Made by a program: the position numbers and the translations under genes. 64,000 nt of DNA. Origin: Niallia taxi. GTDB lineage: Bacteria > Bacillota > Bacilli > Bacillales > Cytobacillaceae. Location of the stretch: positions 1,164,001 to 1,228,000 of the forward strand of contig NZ_CP102589.1 of assembly GCF_032818155.1 (NCBI RefSeq). Reading direction: 5' to 3'. The notes under the pieces are model-generated. The model did not search any database. It was not told the origin of the DNA and worked only from the letters and a program-made list of their open reading frames with translations. Shown here piece after piece: positions 35,933 to 46,747 of this stretch (the stretch's first letter is position 1; each line of letters begins with the position of its first letter).

Positions 35933-36955
35933 ATGATTAATATCCAAAAGGTTAAAAAAATATATCCTTCTAAACGAGGTAAAGTTACAGCAGTCGACAG
36001 TGTCAACCTTACGATAGATAAAGGCGAAATCTTCGGAGTGATCGGATACAGCGGTGCAGGAAAAAGTACGTTGATTCGCATGCTTAATGGTCTTGAAATT
36101 CCTTCAGAGGGAACCGTTTCTGTAGCAGGCTACGAGGTATCGAAAATAAAGGGGCGCAAGCTAAGACAGGCACGTCAGGAAATCAGCATGATTTTCCAGC
36201 ATTTTAATTTGCTGTGGTCAAGAACGGTTAAACAAAATATTAGCTTTCCACTTGAAATAGCTGGTGTTGGTAAAGCAGAACGTGATAAGAAGGTTCTTGA
36301 GCTAATCAAGCTTGTTGGGCTTGAAGGAAGAGAAGATGCCTATCCATCACAGCTAAGCGGTGGTCAAAAACAGCGTGTCGGTATTGCAAGAGCGCTAGCG
36401 AGCGACCCTAAAGTGTTACTTTGTGATGAAGCAACATCTGCTCTTGATCCACAAACGACTGATGCTATTTTAGATTTGCTTGTAGACATCAATAAACGAT
36501 TAGGACTTACTATTGTCCTGATTACACATGAAATGCATGTTATCCGCAAAATTTGTCATCGCGTTGCAGTGATGGAAGGCGGCCGAGTCGTGGAAACAGG
36601 TCCTGTAATTGATGTTTTCAAACAGCCGGAGCAAGATATTACAAAAAGGTTTGTACAGCAAGTTATTGAGCCTGATGAGGCGAAAGATACGATTGAGCAT
36701 CTAGTTGCGAATTATAAAACAGGCAAAATCATCATGCTTGGGTTTGTCGGTGAAAGTGCAGAAAAACCGATTATTACGCAGTTGATTCGCTCATTTGATA
36801 TAACAGTGAACATCATTCAAGGTAAGATTTCACCAACCCAAAACGGTTCATACGGAACACTGTATGTCCATTTGGATGGTAAAGGGGAAGAAGTTGACAA
36901 AGCAATTCAATTTCTTCAATCACAAGAAATCAGCGTGGAGGTGATTGAAGGATGA
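35933..36955 (+). CDS. metN: Methionine ABC transporter, ATP-binding protein
   Basis: A 340-residue ATPase of the methionine uptake family. Walker A GYSGAGKST near residue 38, signature LSGGQKQR near 140, Walker B VLLCDEATSALDP near 160, switch histidine in LITHEMHV. The last ~90 residues form the ACT-like NIL domain, which in this family binds methionine and inhibits transport when the cell is replete. TAGGTGATT lies before the ATG. It overlaps metP by four bases and lies behind the SAM riboswitch. Imports L- and D-methionine and methionine sulfoxide. Confidence 0.96.
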   Translation: MINIQKVKKIYPSKRGKVTAVDSVNLTIDKGEIFGVIGYSGAGKSTLIRMLNGLEIPSEGTVSVAGYEVSKIKGRKLRQARQEISMIFQHFNLLWSRTVKQNISFPLEIAGVGKAERDKKVLELIKLVGLEGREDAYPSQLSGGQKQRVGIARALASDPKVLLCDEATSALDPQTTDAILDLLVDINKRLGLTIVLITHEMHVIRKICHRVAVMEGGRVVETGPVIDVFKQPEQDITKRFVQQVIEPDEAKDTIEHLVANYKTGKIIMLGFVGESAEKPIITQLIRSFDITVNIIQGKISPTQNGSYGTLYVHLDGKGEEVDKAIQFLQSQEISVEVIEG

Positions 36956-37617
36956 CACAATTATTTCCGAATGTAGATTGGGAAAAAATGTGGGCAGCTA
37001 CTGGAGAAACGCTTTATATGACAGGCTATTCCATTGTTGTCACATTTGTATTAGGTTTAATATTAGGAATTACGCTGTTTCTAACAGCAAAAGGGAATAT
37101 GTGGAGTAATGTGGTCATCAATAAGATCATCAGTGCTATCGTTAATATTTTCCGGTCTATTCCTTTCATTATATTAATTGTTCTGCTTATTCCATTCACA
37201 AAGCTGCTTGTCGGCAGCATGATTGGTGCAGAAGCTGCATTACCAGCATTGATAATCGGTGCAGCACCGTTTTATGCAAGACTAGTGGAAATTGGTTTGA
37301 GAGAAGTGGACAAAGGCGTAATTGAAGCTGCCAAGTCCATGGGAGCAAAACCGATGACAATCATTATGAAGGTATTAATACCTGAATCTTTACCAGCATT
37401 AGTATCTGGTATTACTGTTACTGCAATCGCCCTTGTTGGTTCAACAGCAATGGCAGGAGTTATTGGGGCAGGGGGATTAGGAAACCTAGCATATTTGGAA
37501 GGCTTCCAGCGCAACAGATCTGATGTCACATTAATGGCAACTATTATTGTTCTTGTTATCGTTTTTATTATCCAATTTATTGGAGACTTTATCACATCGA
37601 AGATTGACAAAAGATAA
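36952..37617 (+). CDS. metP: Methionine ABC transporter, permease
   Basis: A 221-residue MetI-type permease with five membrane helices. The ATPase-contacting loop is IEAAKSMGAKPMTIIMKVLIPES near residue 123, and the conserved end TAMAGVIGAGGLGNLAYLEGF follows. The start ATG overlaps the metN stop. With MetN and MetQ it forms the uptake system. Length and order match B. subtilis metNPQ. Confidence 0.95.
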   Translation: MTQLFPNVDWEKMWAATGETLYMTGYSIVVTFVLGLILGITLFLTAKGNMWSNVVINKIISAIVNIFRSIPFIILIVLLIPFTKLLVGSMIGAEAALPALIIGAAPFYARLVEIGLREVDKGVIEAAKSMGAKPMTIIMKVLIPESLPALVSGITVTAIALVGSTAMAGVIGAGGLGNLAYLEGFQRNRSDVTLMATIIVLVIVFIIQFIGDFITSKIDKR

Positions 37618-37700
37618 TAGCATGATCATGATTTTCTTTCACAAGCTTGTGTGAGACAAATCATTCCATGATAAAAAACAAAAAAAGAGGGGTAATTAGC

Positions 37701-38537
37701 ATGAAGAAATTATTGTCTTTACTATTCGCTTTAACATTATTGTTGGCTTTAGCTGCTTGCGGTGCTTCTAAAGATGAAGATTCATCATCAGACAGCAGTG
37801 ATACAAAGAAATTGGTTGTTGGAGCATCAAATGTTCCCCATGCTGAAATTTTAGAAAAAGCAAAACCAATCTTAGCTGAAAAAGGCATTGATTTAGAAAT
37901 TAAAGTATTCCAAGACTATATCCTTCCGAATAAATCGTTAGAATCTAAAGAATTGGATGCGAACTATTTCCAACACATTCCTTACCTTGAGCAACAAATT
38001 AAAGAAAATGGTTATGATTTTGTAAATGCTGGTGCAATTCACATTGAACCAATGGCTGTTTACTCTAAAAAATACAAAAGCTTAAGCGATCTTCCAGATG
38101 GTGCAACAGTTATTTTCTCTAACTCAGTAGCAGAACAAGGACGTGTGCTTTCTTTATTGGAAAAAGGCGGCTTAATCAAGCTTAAAGATGGCGTTGAAAA
38201 AGTAGATGCTACAATTGATGACATTGCTGAAAACCCAAAGAATATCAAGTTCAAACCAGATTATGAGCCATCCCTATTGCCTCAAATCTATAACAATGAC
38301 GAAGGTGATGCTGTTGTTATCAATGCTAACTATGCGTTAGATGCAGGCTTAAACCCAGTTGATGATTCTATTGAAATTGAAGGCAGTGAGTCTCCATATG
38401 CAAACATCATCACAGTTCGCAAAGAGGACGAGAACAAAGAAGAAATCAAAACACTTGTTGAGGTTCTTCAATCTAAAGAAATCCAAGACTTCATTAATGA
38501 AGAATATAAAGGTGCAGTTATCCCTGTATCTGAATAA
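37701..38537 (+). CDS. metQ: Methionine-binding lipoprotein
   Basis: A 278-residue NlpA-family solute-binding protein with the lipobox LAAC (lipidated Cys near residue 20) after a hydrophobic signal. LVVGASNVPHAEILE, LEIKVFQDYILPNKSLESKE, LDANYFQHIPYLEQQ and NANYALDAGLNP are characteristic of MetQ. The start is the ATG at 37701 with GAGGGG eight bases upstream; the longer in-frame start lacks a site and would spoil the signal peptide. Last gene of the operon; a strong terminator follows. Confidence 0.95.
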   Translation: MKKLLSLLFALTLLLALAACGASKDEDSSSDSSDTKKLVVGASNVPHAEILEKAKPILAEKGIDLEIKVFQDYILPNKSLESKELDANYFQHIPYLEQQIKENGYDFVNAGAIHIEPMAVYSKKYKSLSDLPDGATVIFSNSVAEQGRVLSLLEKGGLIKLKDGVEKVDATIDDIAENPKNIKFKPDYEPSLLPQIYNNDEGDAVVINANYALDAGLNPVDDSIEIEGSESPYANIITVRKEDENKEEIKTLVEVLQSKEIQDFINEEYKGAVIPVSE

Positions 38538-38546
38538 TATTAAAAG

Positions 38547-38582
38547 AAACGCTTTAGGCTTTTGCCTAGAGCGTTTTTTTTT
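38547..38582 (+). terminator. Terminator of the metNPQ operon
   Basis: AAACGCTTTAGGC and GCCTAGAGCGTTT form a 13-base stem with one mismatch and the loop TTTT, then TTTTTTTTA. Confidence 0.92.
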
Positions 38583-38695
38583 AGGAATAAGAATGCCCGC
38601 AAATATCAATACTAAGTTTGCAATTCAATACTGTGATAATGCCGTATAAATGACTTTTATAAAGTTAATTTTTTTGAAAAATGGAGGAATTATTG

Positions 38696-39061
38696 ATGGA
38701 TATGCAAACACATGGTTCAATTGGGAATGCGATTCACAACTATAAAGAAGGCATGGGAACTTTTACAAAAAAAATGCCTGAGCTTGCTGAATTATTTAAC
38801 GCTTATACAGAAAAATGCTTTCAAGAGGGTCATTTATCTCAAAAGGAAAAGCAGCTTATCGCCCTTGGAATAAGTCTTTATTCTCAAGATGAGTACTGTA
38901 TTATCTATCATGTTAAAGGCTGTATTGACCAAGGAGCAACAGAAGCGGAGATTCTTGAGGCAATTGGTGTCACTGCCGCTTTTGGTGGCGGAGCTGTTAT
39001 GAGTCAGGCCGTTACGTTAGTTCAAGAAGCAATGACAGAATTTACATCTATCCAGCAATAA
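38696..39061 (+). CDS. yurZ: Carboxymuconolactone decarboxylase-family protein (YurZ)
   Basis: A 121-residue AhpD-like helical protein. The redox/active segment is DEYCIIYHVKGCIDQGAT near residues 63-80, with the Cys and His of the ExxCxxxH pattern, followed by EILEAIGVTAAFGGGAVM. AhpD-like proteins can act as peroxidase partners, but the usual CxxC is not complete here, so activity is open. Position between metQ and sufC equals B. subtilis yurZ. The ATG at 38696 follows GGAGG by seven bases; an in-frame ATG at 38681 overlaps that site. Confidence 0.88.
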   Translation: MDMQTHGSIGNAIHNYKEGMGTFTKKMPELAELFNAYTEKCFQEGHLSQKEKQLIALGISLYSQDEYCIIYHVKGCIDQGATEAEILEAIGVTAAFGGGAVMSQAVTLVQEAMTEFTSIQQ

Positions 39062-39077
39062 TTTGGATGCAAAAGTA

Positions 39078-39116
39078 AGGAGCCGGGTTTAGAGTGTATC
39101 TCCCGGCTCCTTCTTC
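39078..39116 (+). terminator. Terminator after yurZ
   Basis: GGAGCCGGG and CCCGGCTCC form a perfect 9-bp GC-rich stem with a 14-base loop, then TTCTTC. Confidence 0.85.
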
Positions 39117-39300
39117 GTGATTTTTTAGAGATATATAATAAGGAAGTAAAATGTATTTTGCATAAAATCTGAATGCTTCCGGATGGTATGAAATTCCACC
39201 AATATACTACAAGAAAATGAAATAATCGGGATATTTTTAAAAATAAACAATATTTGTTATTATTATGTATAACGTACAAATAAGTTTAAGGCATCAAAGG

Positions 39301-39329
39301 TTGCCATTAGATTTTATTTGTTATAAGAT
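39301..39329 (+). promoter_or_regulatory. Probable sufCDSUB promoter
   Basis: TTGCCA (39301-39306) and TAAGAT (39324-39329) are spaced 17 bases, about 78 bases before sufC. A hairpin GAAGTTT...AAACTTC (39353-39384) lies in the leader, just before the ribosome site. The rest of the 39062-39406 gap holds only the yurZ terminator. Confidence 0.5.
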
Positions 39330-39406
39330 TAGAATGATAATAAATTGATAATGAAGTTTCGACAATTTTGTGAACAAAACTTCTTTTACTGTGGAGGTAT
39401 TAAATA

Positions 39407-40192
39407 ATGGGTCAATCTAAATTAGTAATTAATGACTTACATGTAGCAATTGATGAGAAAGAAATTATCAAGGGGTTAAACCTTGAAGTTAAAGGCGGAG
39501 AAATCCATGCAATCATGGGACCAAATGGTACTGGTAAATCAACTCTTTCTTCTGCAATCATGGGACATCCTAAGTATGAAGTAACAAGCGGAAGTGTTTC
39601 TCTTGATGACGAGGATGTATTGGAAATGGAAGTAGACGAGCGTGCACGTGCTGGCCTTTTCTTGGCAATGCAATACCCAAGTGAAATCAGCGGTGTCACA
39701 AATGCTGACTTCTTGCGTTCTGCACTTAACAGCAGACTAGGCGAAGGCAATGAAATTTCATTGATGAAATTTATCCGTAAAATGGACAGCAACATGGAAT
39801 TCTTGGAAATGGATCCAGATATGGCACAAAGATACTTGAATGAAGGTTTCTCTGGCGGTGAAAAGAAGCGTAATGAGATTCTTCAATTGATGATGCTTGA
39901 ACCGAAAATTGCTATTTTAGATGAAATCGATTCTGGTTTGGATATCGATGCATTGAAAGTCGTTTCTAAAGGAATCAACCAAATGCGCGGCGAAGACTTC
40001 GGTTGCCTAATTATTACACATTACCAAAGACTATTGAACTACATTACACCTGATTTCGTCCATGTCATGATGCAAGGTCGCATTGTTAAGTCTGGCGGAC
40101 CAGAACTAGCAGCACGCCTTGAAGCAGAAGGTTATGATTGGATTAAGCAAGAGCTTGGAATTGAAGACGAAACAGTTGGACAAGAAGCGTAA
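39407..40192 (+). CDS. sufC: Fe-S cluster assembly ATPase SufC
   Basis: A 261-residue ABC-type ATPase without a membrane partner; it energises the SufBCD scaffold that builds iron-sulfur clusters in the cytoplasm. Walker A is GPNGTGKST near residue 36, the signature FSGGEKKRNEILQ near 146, and Walker B IAILDEIDSGLD near 168, with the SufC-specific Glu-Ile-Asp-Ser. TGGAGG lies upstream of ATG. First gene of sufCDSUB. Confidence 0.97.
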   Translation: MGQSKLVINDLHVAIDEKEIIKGLNLEVKGGEIHAIMGPNGTGKSTLSSAIMGHPKYEVTSGSVSLDDEDVLEMEVDERARAGLFLAMQYPSEISGVTNADFLRSALNSRLGEGNEISLMKFIRKMDSNMEFLEMDPDMAQRYLNEGFSGGEKKRNEILQLMMLEPKIAILDEIDSGLDIDALKVVSKGINQMRGEDFGCLIITHYQRLLNYITPDFVHVMMQGRIVKSGGPELAARLEAEGYDWIKQELGIEDETVGQEA

Positions 40193-40212
40193 TAGTTAGG
40201 AGGACCCTACCA

Positions 40213-43173
<2,961 letters not shown>

Positions 43174-43235
43174 TTAAAGATCTCTTTTCTTCTTATCCAA
43201 GGTAGCAGGCTGCATATAGAATGGAGGACAACGAA

Positions 43236-44633
43236 ATGGCAAAAAAAGCACCCGATATTGGGGATTATAAATATGGATTCTCAGACAAAGACGTTTCTAT
43301 CTTTCGTTCTAAGCGTGGTTTAACGAAAGAAATCGTCGAAGAAATTTCAAAAATGAAGGAAGAGCCGCAGTGGATGCTTGATTTCCGCTTAAAGTCTCTT
43401 GAGCATTTTTACAAGATGCCAATGCCACAATGGGGCGGAGATTTGGCTTCATTGAACTTTGATGAAATCACTTACTACGTAAAACCATCTGAAAAAACAG
43501 AACGTTCTTGGGATGAAGTACCAGAAGAAATCAAGCAAACTTTCGACAAGCTTGGTATTCCAGAAGCTGAACAAAAGTATCTTGCAGGTGTTTCTGCTCA
43601 GTACGAATCTGAGGTTGTTTATCATAATATGCAAGAAGACTTGGAGAATATGGGTATTGTCTTCAAGGACACAGACTCAGCATTGAAAGAAAACGAAGAT
43701 GTTTTCCGTGAGCACTGGGCGACTGTAATCCCGCCAACTGATAACAAGTTTGCTGCATTGAATTCAGCTGTTTGGTCTGGTGGTTCCTTCATCTATGTAC
43801 CAAAAGGAATCAAAGTGGATACGCCGCTACAAGCATATTTCCGTATTAACTCAGAAAATATGGGTCAGTTCGAAAGAACATTGATCATCGTTGATGAAGG
43901 CGCGCATGTTCATTATGTTGAGGGCTGTACAGCTCCTGTTTATACAACAAACTCCCTTCATAGTGCAGTAGTTGAAATTATCATCAAAAAAGATGCTTAT
44001 TGCCGCTATACTACAATCCAAAACTGGGCTAACAACGTATACAACCTTGTTACAAAAAGAGCTGTATGTGATGCTAATGCTACAATGGAATGGATTGACG
44101 GTAATATCGGAAGTAAATTAACGATGAAATATCCTGCTGTTATCTTGAAAGGTGAAGGCGCAAGAGGAATGACATTGTCTATCGCTCTTGCAGGTAAAGG
44201 TCAGCACCAAGATGCTGGTGCGAAAATGATTCACTTAGCTCCAAACACTTCTTCTACAATTGTTTCGAAATCTATTTCGAAGCAAGGCGGAAAAGTAACG
44301 TACCGCGGTATTGTTCACTTTGGCCGTAAAGCAGACGGTGCACGTGCTAATATTGAGTGTGACACATTAATAATGGATAATAAATCTACATCAGATACTA
44401 TCCCTTACAATGAAATATTAAACGATAATATTTCACTTGAGCATGAAGCGAAGGTTTCTAAAGTTTCAGAAGAGCAATTATTCTACTTGATGAGCAGAGG
44501 TATTTCAGAAGAGGAAGCTACTGAAATGATCGTAATGGGCTTCATTGAGCCATTTACTAAAGAGCTGCCAATGGAATATGCTGTTGAGATGAACCGCCTA
44601 ATCAAGTTCGAAATGGAAGGTAGTATTGGATAA
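43236..44633 (+). CDS. sufB: Fe-S cluster assembly protein SufB (3' end supplied by integrated island)
   Basis: A 465-residue beta-helix scaffold protein. Landmarks are [20 protein letters not shown], the [20 protein letters not shown] core, the [21 protein letters not shown] strand and the end [20 protein letters not shown] precedes the ATG at 43236. The last codons have been replaced: the attL core begins at 44604, and an old 3' end with the same codons reading KFEMEGSIG survives at 58048-58077. The encoded tail is unchanged, so the gene should be functional, but its native terminator is now more than 13 kb away. Confidence 0.96.
   Translation: MAKKAPDIGDYKYGFSDKDVSIFRSKRGLTKEIVEEISKMKEEPQWMLDFRLKSLEHFYKMPMPQWGGDLASLNFDEITYYVKPSEKTERSWDEVPEEIKQTFDKLGIPEAEQKYLAGVSAQYESEVVYHNMQEDLENMGIVFKDTDSALKENEDVFREHWATVIPPTDNKFAALNSAVWSGGSFIYVPKGIKVDTPLQAYFRINSENMGQFERTLIIVDEGAHVHYVEGCTAPVYTTNSLHSAVVEIIIKKDAYCRYTTIQNWANNVYNLVTKRAVCDANATMEWIDGNIGSKLTMKYPAVILKGEGARGMTLSIALAGKGQHQDAGAKMIHLAPNTSSTIVSKSISKQGGKVTYRGIVHFGRKADGARANIECDTLIMDNKSTSDTIPYNEILNDNISLEHEAKVSKVSEEQLFYLMSRGISEEEATEMIVMGFIEPFTKELPMEYAVEMNRLIKFEMEGSIG
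44604..44620 (+). repeat. attL core
   Basis: AAGTTCGAAATGGAAGG, identical to 58048-58064. It codes Lys-Phe-Glu-Met-Glu-Gly at the end of SufB. Three bases further left the two copies differ by one base (ATC versus ATT). Beyond the right edge of the core the island copy uses other codons for Ser-Ile-Gly-stop than the copy at attR. Confidence 0.9.
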
Positions 44634-44640
44634 CCTATAT

Positions 44641-44717
44641 ATATCAAAGGTTTAAGGGGTTTTATAGCGTACCAACTTGGTGTCGTGCCAACTTTGTGCC
44701 AAGTTGAGTTGAAATTA
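44641..44717 (+). repeat. Integrase arm-type repeats at the left end
   Basis: ATATCAAAGGTTT (44641-44653) is found again in the same orientation at 57986-57998. Three related units follow: GTACCAACTTG (44669), GTGCCAA (44685), GTGCCAAGTTG (44696), with GAAATTAC just after. GTGCCAAGTTG and GAAATTAC recur at the right end. These repeats are good candidates for arm sites bound by the integrase or its directionality factor. Confidence 0.65.
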
Positions 44718-45872
44718 CCTTTTAGTGTAGGAGGCGAACTTTTTCAGTTCGTCTTCTTCTATTTTTTCGGTTACATCAATATAAGTATCAGCTGTTGTTT
44801 TGATGGTCTTATGCCCCAATCGATTTGATACATATTTCAAGCTTACACCTGATTCAATTAGCAGAACTGCATGGGTATGTCTAAAGCCATGTGTGCCTTT
44901 ATAATCAACACCGGCTTTTTTGCAGTAATCTTGCATCGTTTCACGAATAGTAGAAGGTGTTAAATAATGCCCGTTGTAATTCTGAAAGATAATGCTATCT
45001 TCATTTTTACGGAATCTTGGATTTCCTAAAAGTAACTCATTTTGCTTCATTTTGAACTTCTTCAATTCTCGGACTAAGTCATTATCAATCTTGATCGTAC
45101 GATATGATGAAGAATTCTTTAATGTTGTCAATTTGACATTGTTATTATCATCACGGCTTGTTTGTTTGTCTATGGTTATTTTATCTCCATTGATATCTTC
45201 CCATCTTAAAGCTAATGCTTCACTTATCCTTAAGCCAGTTTGGCTCAAAAAGTACATCAACATGTAATAAAGATGATAATCAGGGAAGCGTTGATGCTTA
45301 TATGTCTTCATAAAATCCAATAACTGATTTAATTCTTCAAGGTTGAAATATTTCACCTTTTCCTTTTTCAATGCAACAGAGTCTTTAACGGGAACCTTCA
45401 ATTTATCAGCAGGATTCTTCTCAAGTACCTCAAGTTCATGAACCGCATAATGTAGGATACTTTTCATAACTGAAAGGTATTTTAACCTTGAGCCAAATGA
45501 ATATTTTTCTTTACCCTTTTCATCAAGTTCACCGAATGTAGCTATCCATCTTTTTATTTCAGTTCGTTTAATAGTCATTATTTTTTTATCCCCAAATGTG
45601 GGCAAAATGTGATGTCTAACAATTACTTCAAGTTGAACAAAGGTTGACTCTTTAACATTCGCTTTTTTATGTTCAAGCCAATCGTTCACAGCCTCTTTAA
45701 ATAACATATTTCTATCATTCAAGGTTTGACCGTAATAGATACGTTCTTCAACTTTTGCTGCTTCGATCTTTGCTTCTTTGGATGTTCTGAATGTACCAAT
45801 ACTTATTAACTTTCCATCTTTGTGGACACGTGCTTGCCATTTCCCACTAGGCAATTGTCTTATGTTTGCCAT
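44715..45872 (-). CDS. int: Tyrosine integrase
   Basis: A 385-residue tyrosine recombinase of the Tn916/ICE/phage type. Residues 1-45 form an arm-binding AP2-like domain (GKWQARVHKDGKLISIGTF), about 55-155 the SAM-like core-binding domain, and 175-380 the catalytic domain with R215 (TGLRISEAL), H328-x-x-R331 (HGFRHTH), H354 (NRLGHKTIKTT) and nucleophile Y364 (ADTYIDVT). All catalytic residues are present. It is coded at the left end and points outward, with its stop 95 bases from the attL core, so it should act on the sufB site. It is followed (upstream in transcription) by the repressor gene on the same strand, with a 16-base gap. Confidence 0.95.
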   Translation of the reverse strand: MANIRQLPSGKWQARVHKDGKLISIGTFRTSKEAKIEAAKVEERIYYGQTLNDRNMLFKEAVNDWLEHKKANVKESTFVQLEVIVRHHILPTFGDKKIMTIKRTEIKRWIATFGELDEKGKEKYSFGSRLKYLSVMKSILHYAVHELEVLEKNPADKLKVPVKDSVALKKEKVKYFNLEELNQLLDFMKTYKHQRFPDYHLYYMLMYFLSQTGLRISEALALRWEDINGDKITIDKQTSRDDNNNVKLTTLKNSSSYRTIKIDNDLVRELKKFKMKQNELLLGNPRFRKNEDSIIFQNYNGHYLTPSTIRETMQDYCKKAGVDYKGTHGFRHTHAVLLIESGVSLKYVSNRLGHKTIKTTADTYIDVTEKIEEDELKKFASYTKR

Positions 45873-45888
45873 GCTGTCTTTTCCCCTT

Positions 45889-46293
45889 TCAATCCTTTAA
45901 AACGATATCGATAAGGCTTTTAATTTTTGAGATTTCTTCTTTTGTAAGAAGCCTGTCTTGATAATATAGTGGATGGGATGACAACAGTAGAAAATCAAGA
46001 TCATAGGGCTTTTGTTTTTGCCTTGCTATCGACTCTTCTATATCGTCTCTTTCGTTTTTCATCTTTACATATTCTTCTGGGTCAATATATCCTGCTTGTA
46101 CTAGTAAATCAATTGATGGAATATTAAGTCCTGCTGCGATCTTTTCAAGTGTTTCTACTTTTGGAATACCTCTTTTTCCTGTTTCAACTTGTGAAAGGTA
46201 GGAATGTGCTACCCCTGATAATTCACCGAGTTTTCTAATAGTGAGTCCTTTTTCTTTTCTTAATTTCCTTAACTTTTCCCCGAAAGTGTTCAC
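45889..46293 (-). CDS. Xre-family (cI/ImmR-like) repressor
   Basis: A 134-residue protein. Residues 4-60 are a helix-turn-helix domain (GLTIRKLGELSGVAHSYLSQVETGKRG); the rest is a helical dimerisation region (YVKMKNERDDIEESIA). No RecA-cleavage or metalloprotease signature is visible, so release from repression is likely through an antirepressor protein, as known for Stl in SaPIs, rather than self-cleavage. It is divergent from the excisionase-like gene with a 160-base gap that holds repeated motifs, the probable operators. The short C-terminal region does not show a LexA-type peptidase. Confidence 0.88.
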   Translation of the reverse strand: MNTFGEKLRKLRKEKGLTIRKLGELSGVAHSYLSQVETGKRGIPKVETLEKIAAGLNIPSIDLLVQAGYIDPEEYVKMKNERDDIEESIARQKQKPYDLDFLLLSSHPLYYQDRLLTKEEISKIKSLIDIVLKD

Positions 46294-46344
46294 TATTTCA
46301 TCTCTCCCTTTTTCTATTTTTAATTCTATTTCATTTTAAACCAA

Positions 46345-46431
46345 ATGGTTGCAAAAGTAAACTTTATTTGTTATGTATTTGCAAACAATATCCAAAAGTG
46401 TTAACATGCGACTATGGTTGCAAAAAGTAAA
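46345..46431. promoter_or_regulatory. Repeated operator motifs between repressor and excisionase-like gene
   Basis: ATGGTTGCAAAAGTAAA at 46345-46361 and ATGGTTGCAAAAAGTAAA at 46414-46431 are near-identical direct repeats. The middle element TATTTGCAAACAATA at about 46376-46390 shares TTGCAAA. They lie exactly in the divergent control region, so they are likely sites for the Xre repressor. Confidence 0.65.
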
Positions 46432-46456
46432 TAAAAAACCCGAAAGGAGTTCGCTA

Positions 46457-46747
46457 ATGTTCAACATTAATTTGAATGAAGACGAATTAAAAAACATTTA
46501 TCTTGAAGAGGTTCAAAAACGCTTAGAAGAATGGGAGCAACAAACATTGCTTATGGATATGAAAGAACTTTGTAAAATGCTTTCGTTAAGCAGACCAACC
46601 GTAGAAAAATTATTTATCTATAATCCTGATTTCCCTGCTTTACGAGTGGGAAAGAAGTGGTTATTTCCTCGCAAAGATGTAGAGGCATATATTAATCGTT
46701 GGTCAATTGATGTTAGAAAAAAAGGTGGCACCATAGAATGGGATTAG
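46457..46747 (+). CDS. MerR-type excisionase-like DNA-binding protein
   Basis: A 96-residue protein. The second half, LLMDMKELCKMLSLSRPTVEKLFIYNPDFPALRVGKKWLFPRKDVEAYINRW, is an excisionase-type (helix_turn_helix_17) winged helix. Such proteins in islands act as directionality factors for the integrase or activate replication genes. The start is the ATG at 46457 with AAAGGAG nine bases upstream, instead of the longer in-frame start at 46373, which has no site. Its end overlaps the replication gene by ten bases. Confidence 0.82.
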   Translation: MFNINLNEDELKNIYLEEVQKRLEEWEQQTLLMDMKELCKMLSLSRPTVEKLFIYNPDFPALRVGKKWLFPRKDVEAYINRWSIDVRKKGGTIEWD

